Shown: positions 6,636-13,252 of the stretch, piece by piece
Layout: every line of letters begins with the position of its first letter
Position numbering within the stretch: position 1 is the first letter of the stretch
DNA from: JBAPRR01 sp049281195
GTDB taxonomy: Bacteria; Actinomycetota; Acidimicrobiia; Acidimicrobiales; CAVXTF01
DNA: 13,252 nt
Direction: 5' to 3'
Assembly (NCBI GenBank): GCA_049281195.1
Contig: JBAPRR010000450.1
Coordinates: 1-13,252, forward strand
Position numbers and translations under genes: made by a program
Notes under the pieces: generated by a model
Seen by the model: only the letters and a program-made list of their open reading frames with translations
Told to the model about the DNA's origin: nothing
Databases searched by the model: none

Positions 6636-7994
6636 ATGGCGCTCGGCACAGAAGACCGGGCATGGTCGCCCGGATCATGGAGGGACAAGCCTGCTGCCCA
6701 GCAGCCGGTATGGCCCGACCTGGCCGCGCTCGACAGCGCCACAACGGAGATCCGCACCCTTCCACCGCTCGTATTTGCAGGAGAAGCGCGCCGGCTGCGT
6801 GCGGCTCTTGGGCAGGTCGCTAGCGGTGACGCATTCCTCCTTCAAGCCGGCGACTGTGCAGAGTCCTTCGCCGAGTTCACCGCCGACTCGATCAGGGACA
6901 AGCTCAAGGTCATCCTGCAGATGGCCGTGGTCCTCACCTATGGCGCCGGGGTACCGGTAGTGAAGGTGGGTCGGATCGCCGGCCAGTTCGCAAAGCCGAG
7001 ATCGAGCGATACCGAGTCCGTGGCCGGCCAGGAGATGCCGTCTTTCAGGGGCCACATGGTCAACGGCGACGAACCCGATCTCGCCTCGCGGATACCTGAT
7101 CCAGGTCGGATGGTCCGCGCTTACCACCAGTCGGCCTCGACGCTGAACCTGCTGCGCGCGTTCACGACGGGAGGCTTCGCAGATCTTTCTGAAGTTCACT
7201 CGTGGAACCAGCAGTTCGTCGCGGCAAGCGAGCAGGGTTTGAGATACGAGAACACCGCGGCGGAGATCGATCGTGCTCTCAGGTTCATGGCGGCGTGCGG
7301 TATCGATCTCGGAACTGAAGCCAACCTGCATCAGGTGGAGTTCTTCACCACCCACGAGGCGCTAGTGCTCCCATACGAGGAAGCTCTGACGCGGCGCGAT
7401 TCACTCACCAATGACTGGTACGACTGCTCCGCTCATATGGTCTGGGCGGGTGAAAGGACCCGACAGATCGACGGCGCTCACATCGAGTTTCTGTCAGGGA
7501 TCTGCAATCCGGTGGCGGTGAAGATCGGGCCCGACGCGACCGCGGACGATGTGCTGTCGCTCTGCGAACGTTTGAACCCGGCGCGGATCGCCGGCCGTTT
7601 GACGTTGATAACCCGAATGGGTGCGTCGCGGGTGGCCACTCAGCTGCCGCCGATCCTCGAAGCAGTCAGGCGGTCGGGACACCCCGTGGTGTGGGTATGC
7701 GACCCGATGCACGGAAACACGTTCATGTCTGACGGCGGCCGCAAGACAAGGCACTTCGACGACATCCTCGAGGAGCTCAAGCAGTTCTTCGATGCGCACC
7801 ACCATGCGGGGACCTGGCCCGGTGGGGTTCATGTCGAGCTGACCGGTGACGACGTAACCGAATGCCTGGGCGGAGAAGGAGAGATCACCGAAGCTCAACT
7901 TCCGGATCGCTATACGACGACATGCGATCCGAGGTTGAACGCGCGTCAGTCGATCGATCTGGCGTTCCGTGTCGCAGATCTTCTGCGTATCTGA
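6636..7994 (+). CDS. aroG: Class II 3-deoxy-D-arabino-heptulosonate 7-phosphate (DAHP) synthase
   Basis: Catalyses condensation of phosphoenolpyruvate and erythrose 4-phosphate to DAHP, the first committed step of the shikimate route to aromatic amino acids. The 452 residues match the plant/actinobacterial class II family (Mycobacterium tuberculosis AroG is 462). Landmarks are KPAAQQPVWPD, LLQAGDCAESF, MAVVLTYGAGVPVVKVGRIAGQ, AKPRSSDTES, ERTRQIDGAHI, VCDPMHGNT, HVELTGDDVTECLGG and TTCDPRLNARQS. By comparison with that enzyme the metal ligands are Cys74, His359, Glu401 and Asp431, all present. ATG 6636 has AAGG about 9 nt upstream; TTG 6627, three codons earlier, is the alternative. A TAAGGT (6622-6627) could be a -10 box. 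The gene stands alone on its strand, with no other aromatic-pathway gene in view. Confidence 0.96.
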   Translation: MALGTEDRAWSPGSWRDKPAAQQPVWPDLAALDSATTEIRTLPPLVFAGEARRLRAALGQVASGDAFLLQAGDCAESFAEFTADSIRDKLKVILQMAVVLTYGAGVPVVKVGRIAGQFAKPRSSDTESVAGQEMPSFRGHMVNGDEPDLASRIPDPGRMVRAYHQSASTLNLLRAFTTGGFADLSEVHSWNQQFVAASEQGLRYENTAAEIDRALRFMAACGIDLGTEANLHQVEFFTTHEALVLPYEEALTRRDSLTNDWYDCSAHMVWAGERTRQIDGAHIEFLSGICNPVAVKIGPDATADDVLSLCERLNPARIAGRLTLITRMGASRVATQLPPILEAVRRSGHPVVWVCDPMHGNTFMSDGGRKTRHFDDILEELKQFFDAHHHAGTWPGGVHVELTGDDVTECLGGEGEITEAQLPDRYTTTCDPRLNARQSIDLAFRVADLLRI

Positions 7995-8072
7995 ATCTTC
8001 GGTAACGACGTACACAACTTCAGTGGATGCGCCTCGCGCGTTCCAAACCTCATCGCAGCACAACTTTCTCAG

Positions 8073-8101
8073 TCACGATGCCTGGTGTTTGCGTATCGTG
8101 A
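8073..8101 (+). promoter_or_regulatory. Perfect 7-bp dyad upstream of the repeat/GH25-like gene
   Basis: TCACGAT (8073-8079) and ATCGTGA (8095-8101) are exact inverted copies separated by 15 nt, so their centres are 22 bp apart, about two helical turns. That geometry suits a dimeric regulator binding one face of DNA; a long-loop RNA hairpin is the alternative. It lies 78 nt after the aroG stop. No U-run follows, so it is not a terminator. Confidence 0.3.
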
Positions 8102-8117
8102 GCAGGAGGTTCTGCGA

Positions 8118-8150
8118 GTGACCGGAAATGGGTCCCCTCGTGTGCCATAA
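8118..8150 (+). CDS. Possible 10-codon leader ORF
   Basis: AGGAGG (8104-8109), one of the strongest ribosome binding sequences in the window, is followed after 8 nt by GTG 8118 and a 10-codon reading frame, MTGNGSPRVP, ending at TAA 8148-8150. It sits in the 256-nt spacer between aroG and the secreted repeat protein and stops just before a good promoter. It may be a real micro-peptide, a remnant of a longer gene, or chance. Nothing in the peptide suggests a function. Confidence 0.2.
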   Translation: MTGNGSPRVP

Positions 8151-8155
8151 ATGTG

Positions 8156-8184
8156 TTGACCCGAGGCGGCGGCGTGCCGACAAT
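8156..8184 (+). promoter_or_regulatory. Predicted housekeeping-type promoter for the secreted repeat protein
   Basis: TTGACC (8156-8161) and GACAAT (8179-8184) are separated by exactly 17 nt, a near-consensus sigma-70/HrdB layout. The expected transcription start, about 8191, lies before ATG 8251 but after the in-frame ATG 8128. This is the main reason for placing the gene start at 8251. Confidence 0.55.
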
Positions 8185-8250
8185 ACGGGTAGCCACAATT
8201 CACAGCCGCCCCTTTCGCCTCATCGCGCAAACTCTTCCACCCTGAAACCC

Positions 8251-9819
8251 ATGCCAGGCCGATTCGCCAAAACACTCCCCCTCGCCCTCGCCATCCTGCT
8301 GCCGGTCGCGCTGTTGTCTCACGGCACGACCCTCAATCCTCAGACAAAAAAGATCAACCATCCGATAACGCACGCTCGCCTCACGAGCTCCCAAGCGAAC
8401 GGTGTCCCCGCATACTGGGTTGACGCCGCCAACGGCGGTGTATTCGCTTACGGCGGTGCCGGTTTCTACGGATCCGCCGGGAATCTCCACCTTCAAAAGC
8501 CGATCGTCGGCATGGCTGCCACACCGAACGGCGGAGGGTACTGGCTCGTAGCGTCCGACGGAGGAGTGTTCGCTTACGGGAACGCGGAGTTCTACGGGTC
8601 GATGGGTGGCAAGCATCTGAACGAGCCGATTGTCGGAATGGCCCCCACGCCGAACGGTGGCGGGTATTGGCTCGTGGCCTCCGACGGAGGGATCTTCAGC
8701 TTCGGAGACGCCGGGTTCTACGGGTCGATGGGTGGCAAGCATCTGAGCAAGCCGGTAGTGGGAATGGCCGCGACACCGACCGGCGGCGGGTATTGGCTTG
8801 TCGCTTCGGACGGAGGGATCTTCACCTTCGGAAACGCGGCGTTCGCCGGATCGATGGGTGGTTCGCGACTGGCGAAACCCATAGTGGCGATGGCTCCCAC
8901 CTCAGACGGACAGGGCTACTGGATGGTCGGATCGGACGGAGGGATCTTCAGCTTCGGCGACGCGGATTTCGAGGGATCAATGGGCGGTGTGACGCTGGCG
9001 TCGCCGGTCACGGGAATGGCTGCGACCCCCGACAGCGGCGGTTACTGGTTCACCTCGGCGAATGGAACTGTGTTCGCGTTCGGAGACGCCAACTACTTCG
9101 GCTCCGCCACTGATTCGATAGCCAATGTTGTCGGCATCTCCGAAGGTATAGGTAGCGGGTACGCCGCTCACGACAGCACGTTCCCGCAGGGTGCCTACGG
9201 CAACGACATTTCGAATTGGCAGTGTCCGAACGATTTCCCGACCGAAGGCCACAACATCGGCATCGTCCAGGTGAACGGCTGGTCATTCGGATCGGTCAAC
9301 CCCTGTCTCAGCTCGGAAGCAACGTGGGCCGGTTCGGGTCTCGAGCTTTACATCTTCTTGTCCTACGGAACGCAAGCCACCGGCTCTTCCGAATGCGAGG
9401 GAAACCAGGCCTGCAACTATGGATTCGCCGCGGCACAAGACGCATTCTCCGAAGCCCAGAACGCCGGCGTGGACACGGATGTCACCTGGTGGCTGGACAT
9501 TGAAGAGTCGGACAACAACTGGTCGTCGAACGCGGCTGACAACGCACAGGTCATACAGGGCGCCATCCTCGGTCTGCAGGCGGAGGCGATAGTCAACGTC
9601 GGTATCTACTCGAACATCTCCGAGTGGAGCGAGGTGACCGGTGGAAGTGGATACTCGCCATACGTCCCCGAGTGGGTCGCCGAATGGGGATCTAATGACC
9701 CACCGTTCAACCCCGAGCAGTACTGCTCCGGATGGACTTTTGCATCGGGTCCCACTTGGATCGTCCAATACACGAACGGCGCAACGACAGATAATTTCGA
9801 CAGCGACTACGCCTGTTAG
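8251..9819 (+). CDS. Secreted six-repeat (propeller-like) protein with C-terminal GH25-like / DUF1906 domain
   Basis: Protein of 522 residues, probably acting outside the cell, perhaps on the wall. Residues 1-23 form a signal or anchor segment (Arg4, Lys7, then LPLALAILLPVALL) with no clear cleavage site or lipobox. Residues 55-306 hold six tandem 42-residue units, each with a YW pair (55, 97, 139, 181, 223, 265) in the theme GGGYWLVASDGGxFxFG; this looks like a beta-propeller. Residues about 315-522 resemble GH25/DUF1906 glycoside-hydrolase-like domains: YGNDISNWQ (Asp319), WWLDIEE (Asp416, Glu418) and VQYTNG near the end. All six cysteines (325, 352, 382, 388, 492, 522) lie in this domain and could form three disulfides. 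ATG 8251 is chosen for the signal peptide and the promoter; ATG 8128 would add 41 atypical residues. Lysozyme-like activity is a hypothesis. Confidence 0.75.
   Translation: MPGRFAKTLPLALAILLPVALLSHGTTLNPQTKKINHPITHARLTSSQANGVPAYWVDAANGGVFAYGGAGFYGSAGNLHLQKPIVGMAATPNGGGYWLVASDGGVFAYGNAEFYGSMGGKHLNEPIVGMAPTPNGGGYWLVASDGGIFSFGDAGFYGSMGGKHLSKPVVGMAATPTGGGYWLVASDGGIFTFGNAAFAGSMGGSRLAKPIVAMAPTSDGQGYWMVGSDGGIFSFGDADFEGSMGGVTLASPVTGMAATPDSGGYWFTSANGTVFAFGDANYFGSATDSIANVVGISEGIGSGYAAHDSTFPQGAYGNDISNWQCPNDFPTEGHNIGIVQVNGWSFGSVNPCLSSEATWAGSGLELYIFLSYGTQATGSSECEGNQACNYGFAAAQDAFSEAQNAGVDTDVTWWLDIEESDNNWSSNAADNAQVIQGAILGLQAEAIVNVGIYSNISEWSEVTGGSGYSPYVPEWVAEWGSNDPPFNPEQYCSGWTFASGPTWIVQYTNGATTDNFDSDYAC
8413..9168 (+). 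repeat. Six in-frame tandem 126-bp repeats
   Basis: The YW codons recur at exactly 126-bp steps from 8413. Units 2 and 3 are the most alike: 8589-8620 and 8715-8746 are identical over 32 nt, so duplication or conversion may be recent. Units 1, 5 and 6 have diverged more, and the second half of the last unit is degenerate. The phase is perfectly maintained, so selection acts on a structural unit of 42 residues. Confidence 0.9.
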
Positions 9820-9831
9820 CGGGAGGACCCG

Positions 9832-10509
9832 TTAGCGACGAACGACGTGTGGGCCATCTTTCATCGACTCGAACGGGCCGCCCAGATGTTCGACGTCGTT
9901 GTATCTGACCAGCTGCCACCCCCGGTCGTCGTGCTCCCATTCGGTGATCGACGTATACGCGGTCGGCAGGCGTAAAGAGGCATATCGGTCGACCAGGGGA
10001 AGGAACGTCGCCATGGTCGCTCTGACGATGCCGCCGTGACACACGACCACTATGAGCGAGCCGGGATGCTCATCGGTGAGGGCCGCCACAGCGCTTGAAG
10101 CCCTGTCCACAAATCCGCTCCAGCTCTCGCCTTGCGGAGCCATCTCGATTGTGGGGTCGTCTTGCCAAGGCGCATTCCCGTAGCGATCCTCGAACACCGG
10201 CCATTCGAGACCGTCGCTCAACCCGGGATGAAGCTCGCACAAGGAGCACCGGCGAACCGCCTCCAACCGTCCCCCACCTACCGCTGGTGCGATCGTCTCC
10301 GCGGTTTGGATCGCACGCGGAAGCAGGCTCGTATAGAACACGTCGGCTGCCGCGAGCTCACCCGTCGATGCCAACCTGTCGCGCAGCTTTCGAGCCTGCT
10401 CGAAGCCGCATTCGGTGAGGCCGGTGCAGCCAACGTGTCCTCCAACTATTCCGTTGACATTGCACTGTGACTCGCCGTGCCTGATCAGCACTATGCGCGT
10501 ACCAGTCAC
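9832..10509 (-). CDS. Histidine phosphatase superfamily protein (phosphoglycerate mutase-like)
   Basis: Cytoplasmic branch-1 histidine phosphatase of 225 residues. The catalytic core is complete: LIRHGES with Arg10 and nucleophile His11, SLLPRAIQTAE with Arg65, CELHPG with acid Glu92, and VVCHGG with His158. GTG 10509 overlaps the VWA stop codon (GTGA) and places RHG about ten residues from the N-terminus, as usual; the upstream ATG 10554 would add 15 residues read out of frame over the VWA gene. Translation is probably coupled to that gene. Substrate is not evident. A phosphatase of this family lies near rsfS/nadD in mycobacteria (Rv2419c, a glucosyl-3-phosphoglycerate phosphatase, from memory), so it may be that relative displaced into this operon, or a regulator of the MoxR/VWA pair. 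Confidence 0.88.
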   Translation of the reverse strand: MTGTRIVLIRHGESQCNVNGIVGGHVGCTGLTECGFEQARKLRDRLASTGELAAADVFYTSLLPRAIQTAETIAPAVGGGRLEAVRRCSLCELHPGLSDGLEWPVFEDRYGNAPWQDDPTIEMAPQGESWSGFVDRASSAVAALTDEHPGSLIVVVCHGGIVRATMATFLPLVDRYASLRLPTAYTSITEWEHDDRGWQLVRYNDVEHLGGPFESMKDGPHVVRR

Positions 10510-11951
10510 GCGAGGTCCGACACGAAACCCTCGAGCTGTCGCATGTTGCGGCACTCGACCACCTCGTCACAGTGGACCGCATACTCACCGACGATCGAGT
10601 CGCCCGTATCCCAATAGGTGCGCGGCTCGGGGTTGAGCCACGAAACGCGGCGGGCGCGGTTCTGAAGCTCGTGGAGCACCCAGGCTTCCGACGCGTGATA
10701 GTTGTTGCGCGCATCTCCGAGGACGAGAACGCTCGTGCGCGGAGTCACCTCTTCCCCCCAACGATCCCAGAACACACTCAACGCGTGGCCATAGTCCGAG
10801 TGCCCATCGACCCACACCACATCGGCCTCGGTGTTGACCTTGTGGATGGCATCCATCACGTCTTCGGCGCCTTCGAAGAATTGAGTGACCTCGTCGATAC
10901 CGTCGACGAAGACGAAACTTCGGACCTTAGAGAATTGTGAGCTGATCGCGTACACGAACTGCAGGGTGAAGCGAGCGAAGGCGGCCACCGATCCGGAGAT
11001 ATCGGCGACGACGAAGATCTCGGGCTTCGCGGGCCGAGGATATTTGAACTTTGGATCCATCGGAACTCCGCCGGTGGACAGGGAGTGGCGCATCGTCGAA
11101 CGGAAGTCGAGTGGTCCTTTGCGTCCATGGCGGCGCTTGCGCGCCAGGCGGACCGCGAGCTTGCGGGTCAGCGGTTGGACGATACGGCGCATCTGTGCCA
11201 GCTCTTCACGTGTCGCGTGCATGAAGTCGACATCTTCAGGTAGCGGCTTGCGTATGGAGCGGGCCAGTGCCTCGGCGCCCCTGTCGGCGACGAGCCTGCG
11301 GCGTATCTCAGCTTCGATCTCGCCTTTGAAGCGCTCGATGGCGGCTTTGGCCTCATCACGCTCGAGCCGTTCCTCTAACGAGGTGAGGACGCCTGCGGGT
11401 GATTCTGCCCGTGCACGCTCCATCATTCTTTCGAGTACCGAATCGAGATCGAGGTTCCGCAAGGTCCGGTAGAGGTAGTAGGTGCCGCCCACCGGGCGGC
11501 CGGGCTCCATTCCCGCGAACCGCGAAACCACATAACGGGAAAGGGCCGCCAATTGGGCATCGGTCGGGGAAACGAGCGCCCGGTAGATCAGCTCCGCGAG
11601 CTCCTCACGCGACAGTCCCTCACCACCTCCACCGCCGCGGCGGCCGCGCATCTTTGACTGCTGGTCCTCGTCGATGGCGTCGAGCCCGAGCAGCTCGCGG
11701 TCGTCGGTATCGGATTCACCGATCGAATATTGAGGCCCCCTCAAGGAAAAATAGACCTCGAAGGCCGTCTCGAACGCCCTCCAGTGAGCGGAAGACTTCA
11801 CCAGCGTCGCGCCAAGCGCGTACTTGAGAGCCTCGCGGTCTTCGAGCGGTATGTGGCTGACTGCTTCCGCGGCGTCGATGCTCTCGGTGAGCGAAACGGG
11901 AAGCCCTGCGGCACGCAGCTCCGAAATGAAACCGTTCAGGACGTCGAGCAT
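10506..11951 (-). CDS. VWA-domain protein, CoxE-like, partner of MoxR ATPase
   Basis: Protein of 481 residues with no signal peptide or membrane helix, hence cytoplasmic. The N-terminal half is helical and charged (FISELRAAGLPVS start typical of CoxE-like proteins), with a Gly/Arg-rich flexible loop at 102-112 and a long Glu/Arg-rich helical region about 170-275. The C-terminal VWA domain (about 308-480) keeps the metal-ion-dependent adhesion site: DISGS (Asp317, Ser319, Ser321), a Ser in GHSDYG (385) and Asp413 in LGDARNN. It should therefore bind Mg and a partner's acidic side chain. Start ATG 11951 lies 6 nt after the moxR stop, with only a weak ribosome binding site, suggesting coupled translation. 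MoxR-VWA pairs act as chaperone-like modules for metal-cofactor or complex assembly; no client gene is visible here. Confidence 0.88.
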   Translation of the reverse strand: MLDVLNGFISELRAAGLPVSLTESIDAAEAVSHIPLEDREALKYALGATLVKSSAHWRAFETAFEVYFSLRGPQYSIGESDTDDRELLGLDAIDEDQQSKMRGRRGGGGGEGLSREELAELIYRALVSPTDAQLAALSRYVVSRFAGMEPGRPVGGTYYLYRTLRNLDLDSVLERMMERARAESPAGVLTSLEERLERDEAKAAIERFKGEIEAEIRRRLVADRGAEALARSIRKPLPEDVDFMHATREELAQMRRIVQPLTRKLAVRLARKRRHGRKGPLDFRSTMRHSLSTGGVPMDPKFKYPRPAKPEIFVVADISGSVAAFARFTLQFVYAISSQFSKVRSFVFVDGIDEVTQFFEGAEDVMDAIHKVNTEADVVWVDGHSDYGHALSVFWDRWGEEVTPRTSVLVLGDARNNYHASEAWVLHELQNRARRVSWLNPEPRTYWDTGDSIVGEYAVHCDEVVECRNMRQLEGFVSDLA

Positions 11952-11957
11952 CGGAGG

Positions 11958-12896
11958 TTAGGACGCAGCTCCCGTCACCGCGTCGAGATCGAGCTCCTTC
12001 GCCACCCGGTCGAGGTCGGTCTTGTACTTGAGGAGCACGTTCAATGTGTTGCGCGCAAGCTCGGCGTCGATGGTCTCGACCCCGAGAAGAACCAGGGTCC
12101 GCGCCCAGTCGAGTGTCTCGGAAACCGACGGAGCCTTTTTGAGCTCGAGCGCTCTGATGGACCGCACTATCCGTGCCACCTGGTCAGCGATCTCCGCCGA
12201 TGCGCCGGGCACCCGCGTCGCCACGATCTCGCGTTCACGCTCCATCGTCGGGTAGTCGAGGTGGAGATAGAGGCAGCGTCTCTTGAGCGCCTCAGAAAGC
12301 TCGCGGGTGTTGTTGGAGGTGAGGTACACGAGAGGTATCCGCGTCGCCTTCACGGTCCCCAGCTCCGGAACGGAGACCTGATATTCGGAGAGCACCTCCA
12401 ACAACAGGGCCTCGGTCTCGAGCTCGACTCGGTCTACCTCGTCGATCAGGAGCACCACCTGCTCGTCGGATCGGATCGCCTCGAGCAAGGGCCTGGTGAG
12501 AAGGAACTCCTCGGAGAAGATGTCGTCCTCCAGGGCACGCCACGTCAAGTCCCCACCGGTTTCGGATCCCTCGACGACCTGCTGGGCCTGGATACGTAAC
12601 AGCTGCTTTTTGTAGTTCCACTCGTACAGGGCCTTCGATTCATCGAGGCCCTCGTAGCACTGCAGACGGATCAGCCGGCTCCCTGTCACACGGGCCACCG
12701 ACTTCGCGAGCTCGGTCTTACCGGTGCCGGCGGGTCCCTCGACCAGCACCGGCTTTGCCAGACGGTCAGCGAGATAGACGACTCCCGCGATCCCCTCGTC
12801 CGCCAGGTAGCCGCTTCGCGCCAAGCGCTCACGAGCGTCAGTAATGGACGCGAAGCGTGGAGCGTCGGGCTCGGGAAATGCAAGGGTCTCCGTCAT
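11958..12896 (-). CDS. MoxR-family AAA+ ATPase
   Basis: AAA+ ATPase of 312 residues, a usual MoxR length, probably hexameric and chaperone-like. It has Walker A GPAGTGKT (54-61), Walker B VLLIDE (148-153), sensor 1 LTSNN (192-196) and the arginine-finger region LKRRC (204-208), followed by a C-terminal lid domain (about 218-300). The block YEGLDESKALYEWNYKKQLL (81-100) is characteristic of the MoxR group paired with CoxE-like VWA proteins. Start ATG 12896 has GAGAGG just upstream, overlapping the proA stop codon (8 nt gap). The VWA gene follows after 6 nt. By known family behaviour the ATPase and VWA protein bind each other and remodel a third protein or complex, which cannot be named from this window. 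Confidence 0.92.
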   Translation of the reverse strand: MTETLAFPEPDAPRFASITDARERLARSGYLADEGIAGVVYLADRLAKPVLVEGPAGTGKTELAKSVARVTGSRLIRLQCYEGLDESKALYEWNYKKQLLRIQAQQVVEGSETGGDLTWRALEDDIFSEEFLLTRPLLEAIRSDEQVVLLIDEVDRVELETEALLLEVLSEYQVSVPELGTVKATRIPLVYLTSNNTRELSEALKRRCLYLHLDYPTMEREREIVATRVPGASAEIADQVARIVRSIRALELKKAPSVSETLDWARTLVLLGVETIDAELARNTLNVLLKYKTDLDRVAKELDLDAVTGAAS

Positions 12897-12904
12897 GGTC
12901 CTCT

Positions 12905-13252
12905 CTATCGGATATGTCCGTCACCAACGACCAGATATTTGACGCAGGTGAGAGCTTCCAGACCCATCGGCCCACGAGCGTGGAGCTTTTGGGTCGAGAT
13001 GCCGATCTCGGCACCCAGCCCGAGCTCACTGCCGTCGACGAACCGAGTCGAAGCGTTAACCAGCACCGCGGCCGCGTCGACCCGCTTGACGAATGCCTCC
13101 GCAGCGCGGAGATCGTCGGTCACGATCGCCTCTGAGTGACCAGATCCAAACTTGGCGATGTGATCGATGGCGGCGTCGAGATGATCCACAACCGCCACCG
13201 ACATCTTCAATGACAGGAACTCGGTCGCGAAATCGCTTTCGGAGGCGGACTC
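12905..13252 (-). CDS. proA: Gamma-glutamyl phosphate reductase ProA, C-terminal part (runs off right edge)
   Basis: ProA reduces gamma-glutamyl phosphate to glutamate semialdehyde with NADPH in proline synthesis. The visible 115 residues are the conserved C-terminus: FATEFLSLKMSVAVVDHLDA, IAKFGSGHSEAIVTDD, AAAVLVNASTRFVDGSELGLG, AEIGISTQKLHARGPMGLEA and the end KYLVVGDGHIR. The match to ProA continues in frame to the right edge; the TTG at 13210 is internal, not a start. The catalytic cysteine lies beyond the window. In many actinobacteria nadD directly follows proA; here moxR starts 8 nt after the proA stop instead. Confidence 0.95.
   Translation of the reverse strand, partial: ESASESDFATEFLSLKMSVAVVDHLDAAIDHIAKFGSGHSEAIVTDDLRAAEAFVKRVDAAAVLVNASTRFVDGSELGLGAEIGISTQKLHARGPMGLEALTCVKYLVVGDGHIR

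Noticed and set aside
8128..8250. ATG 8128 as start of the repeat/GH25-like gene
   Set aside because: The 41 added residues are atypical before a signal peptide, the nearest strong ribosome binding site is 18 nt away, and the predicted promoter lies downstream of this ATG.
8413..9168. Tandem repeats as a CRISPR or noncoding satellite
   Set aside because: The 126-bp period stays in frame within one coding sequence and encodes a constant structural motif; there are no spacers.
9815..9837. CGGG-AGGA-CCCG hairpin and GTTAGCG direct repeat between convergent stops, considered as a bidirectional terminator
   Set aside because: Stem is only 4 bp and lacks U-runs on either strand; probably chance. 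The repeat merely spans the two stop codons.
11730..12599. 289-codon plus-strand open frame opposite the VWA and moxR genes
   Set aside because: It crosses two well-supported genes on the other strand and shows no domain-like pattern; a shadow frame.
9832..12896. CO dehydrogenase accessory cluster (CoxD/CoxE)
   Set aside because: MoxR and VWA resemble CoxD/CoxE, but no coxMSL or other molybdenum-enzyme gene is present, so the function should not be transferred.

Overview
The window is GC-rich, dense DNA from an actinobacterium. GTG and TTG starts are frequent, at least two genes look leaderless (TAnnnT box 6-7 nt before the start codon), and the gene families are typical of the phylum: a class II DAHP synthase, an MtrA/MtrB-like two-component pair with a GerMN protein, and the proA/nadD/rsfS housekeeping neighbourhood. 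The secreted protein made of 42-residue GGGYWLVASDGGxFxFG repeats is of a kind I associate with Acidimicrobiia. That class assignment is inference; the phylum is fairly safe.

Left part (1-5428). A tyrosine recombinase gene (xerC-like, minus strand) runs off the left edge. Divergent from it, after a leader holding four perfect hairpins, is an orphan Tat-exported lipoprotein of the peptide-binding (DppA/OppA) family with no permease or ATPase gene beside it. It is followed by an OmpR-family response regulator, a membrane histidine kinase and a membrane-anchored GerMN-domain protein. The last three are tightly packed (11 nt gap, then a 4-nt stop/start overlap) and resemble mtrA-mtrB-lpqB, but the third protein has no lipobox cysteine and no beta-propeller.

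Middle part (5397-9819). On the minus strand are nadD (NAD biosynthesis) and rsfS (ribosome silencing factor); the rsfS 3' end overlaps the GerMN gene convergently. Divergent from nadD is the class II DAHP synthase gene (first step of the shikimate pathway). Next comes a secreted two-domain protein: six tandem 42-residue repeats, likely a beta-propeller, followed by a GH25-like/DUF1906 domain that keeps Asp and Asp-x-Glu acidic positions and carries all six cysteines.

Right part (9832-13252, all minus strand). A compact operon reads proA (C-terminal part, cut by the right edge), a MoxR-type AAA+ ATPase, a CoxE-like VWA protein with a MIDAS motif, and a histidine phosphatase. Gaps are 8 nt, 6 nt and a 4-nt overlap, so the four are probably co-transcribed and translationally coupled. 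From memory, many actinobacteria carry proA, nadD, rsfS and a histidine phosphatase in one minus-strand series. Here that series appears to be interrupted by the MoxR/VWA pair and by the forward-strand aroG and repeat-protein genes.

I saw no tRNA, rRNA, CRISPR array, insertion sequence or clearly horizontally acquired block. The least explained items are the MoxR-VWA-phosphatase cassette, the orphan binding protein beside the MtrAB-like system, the shortened LpqB-like protein with its cysteine-flanked loop, and the repeat/GH25-like secreted protein.
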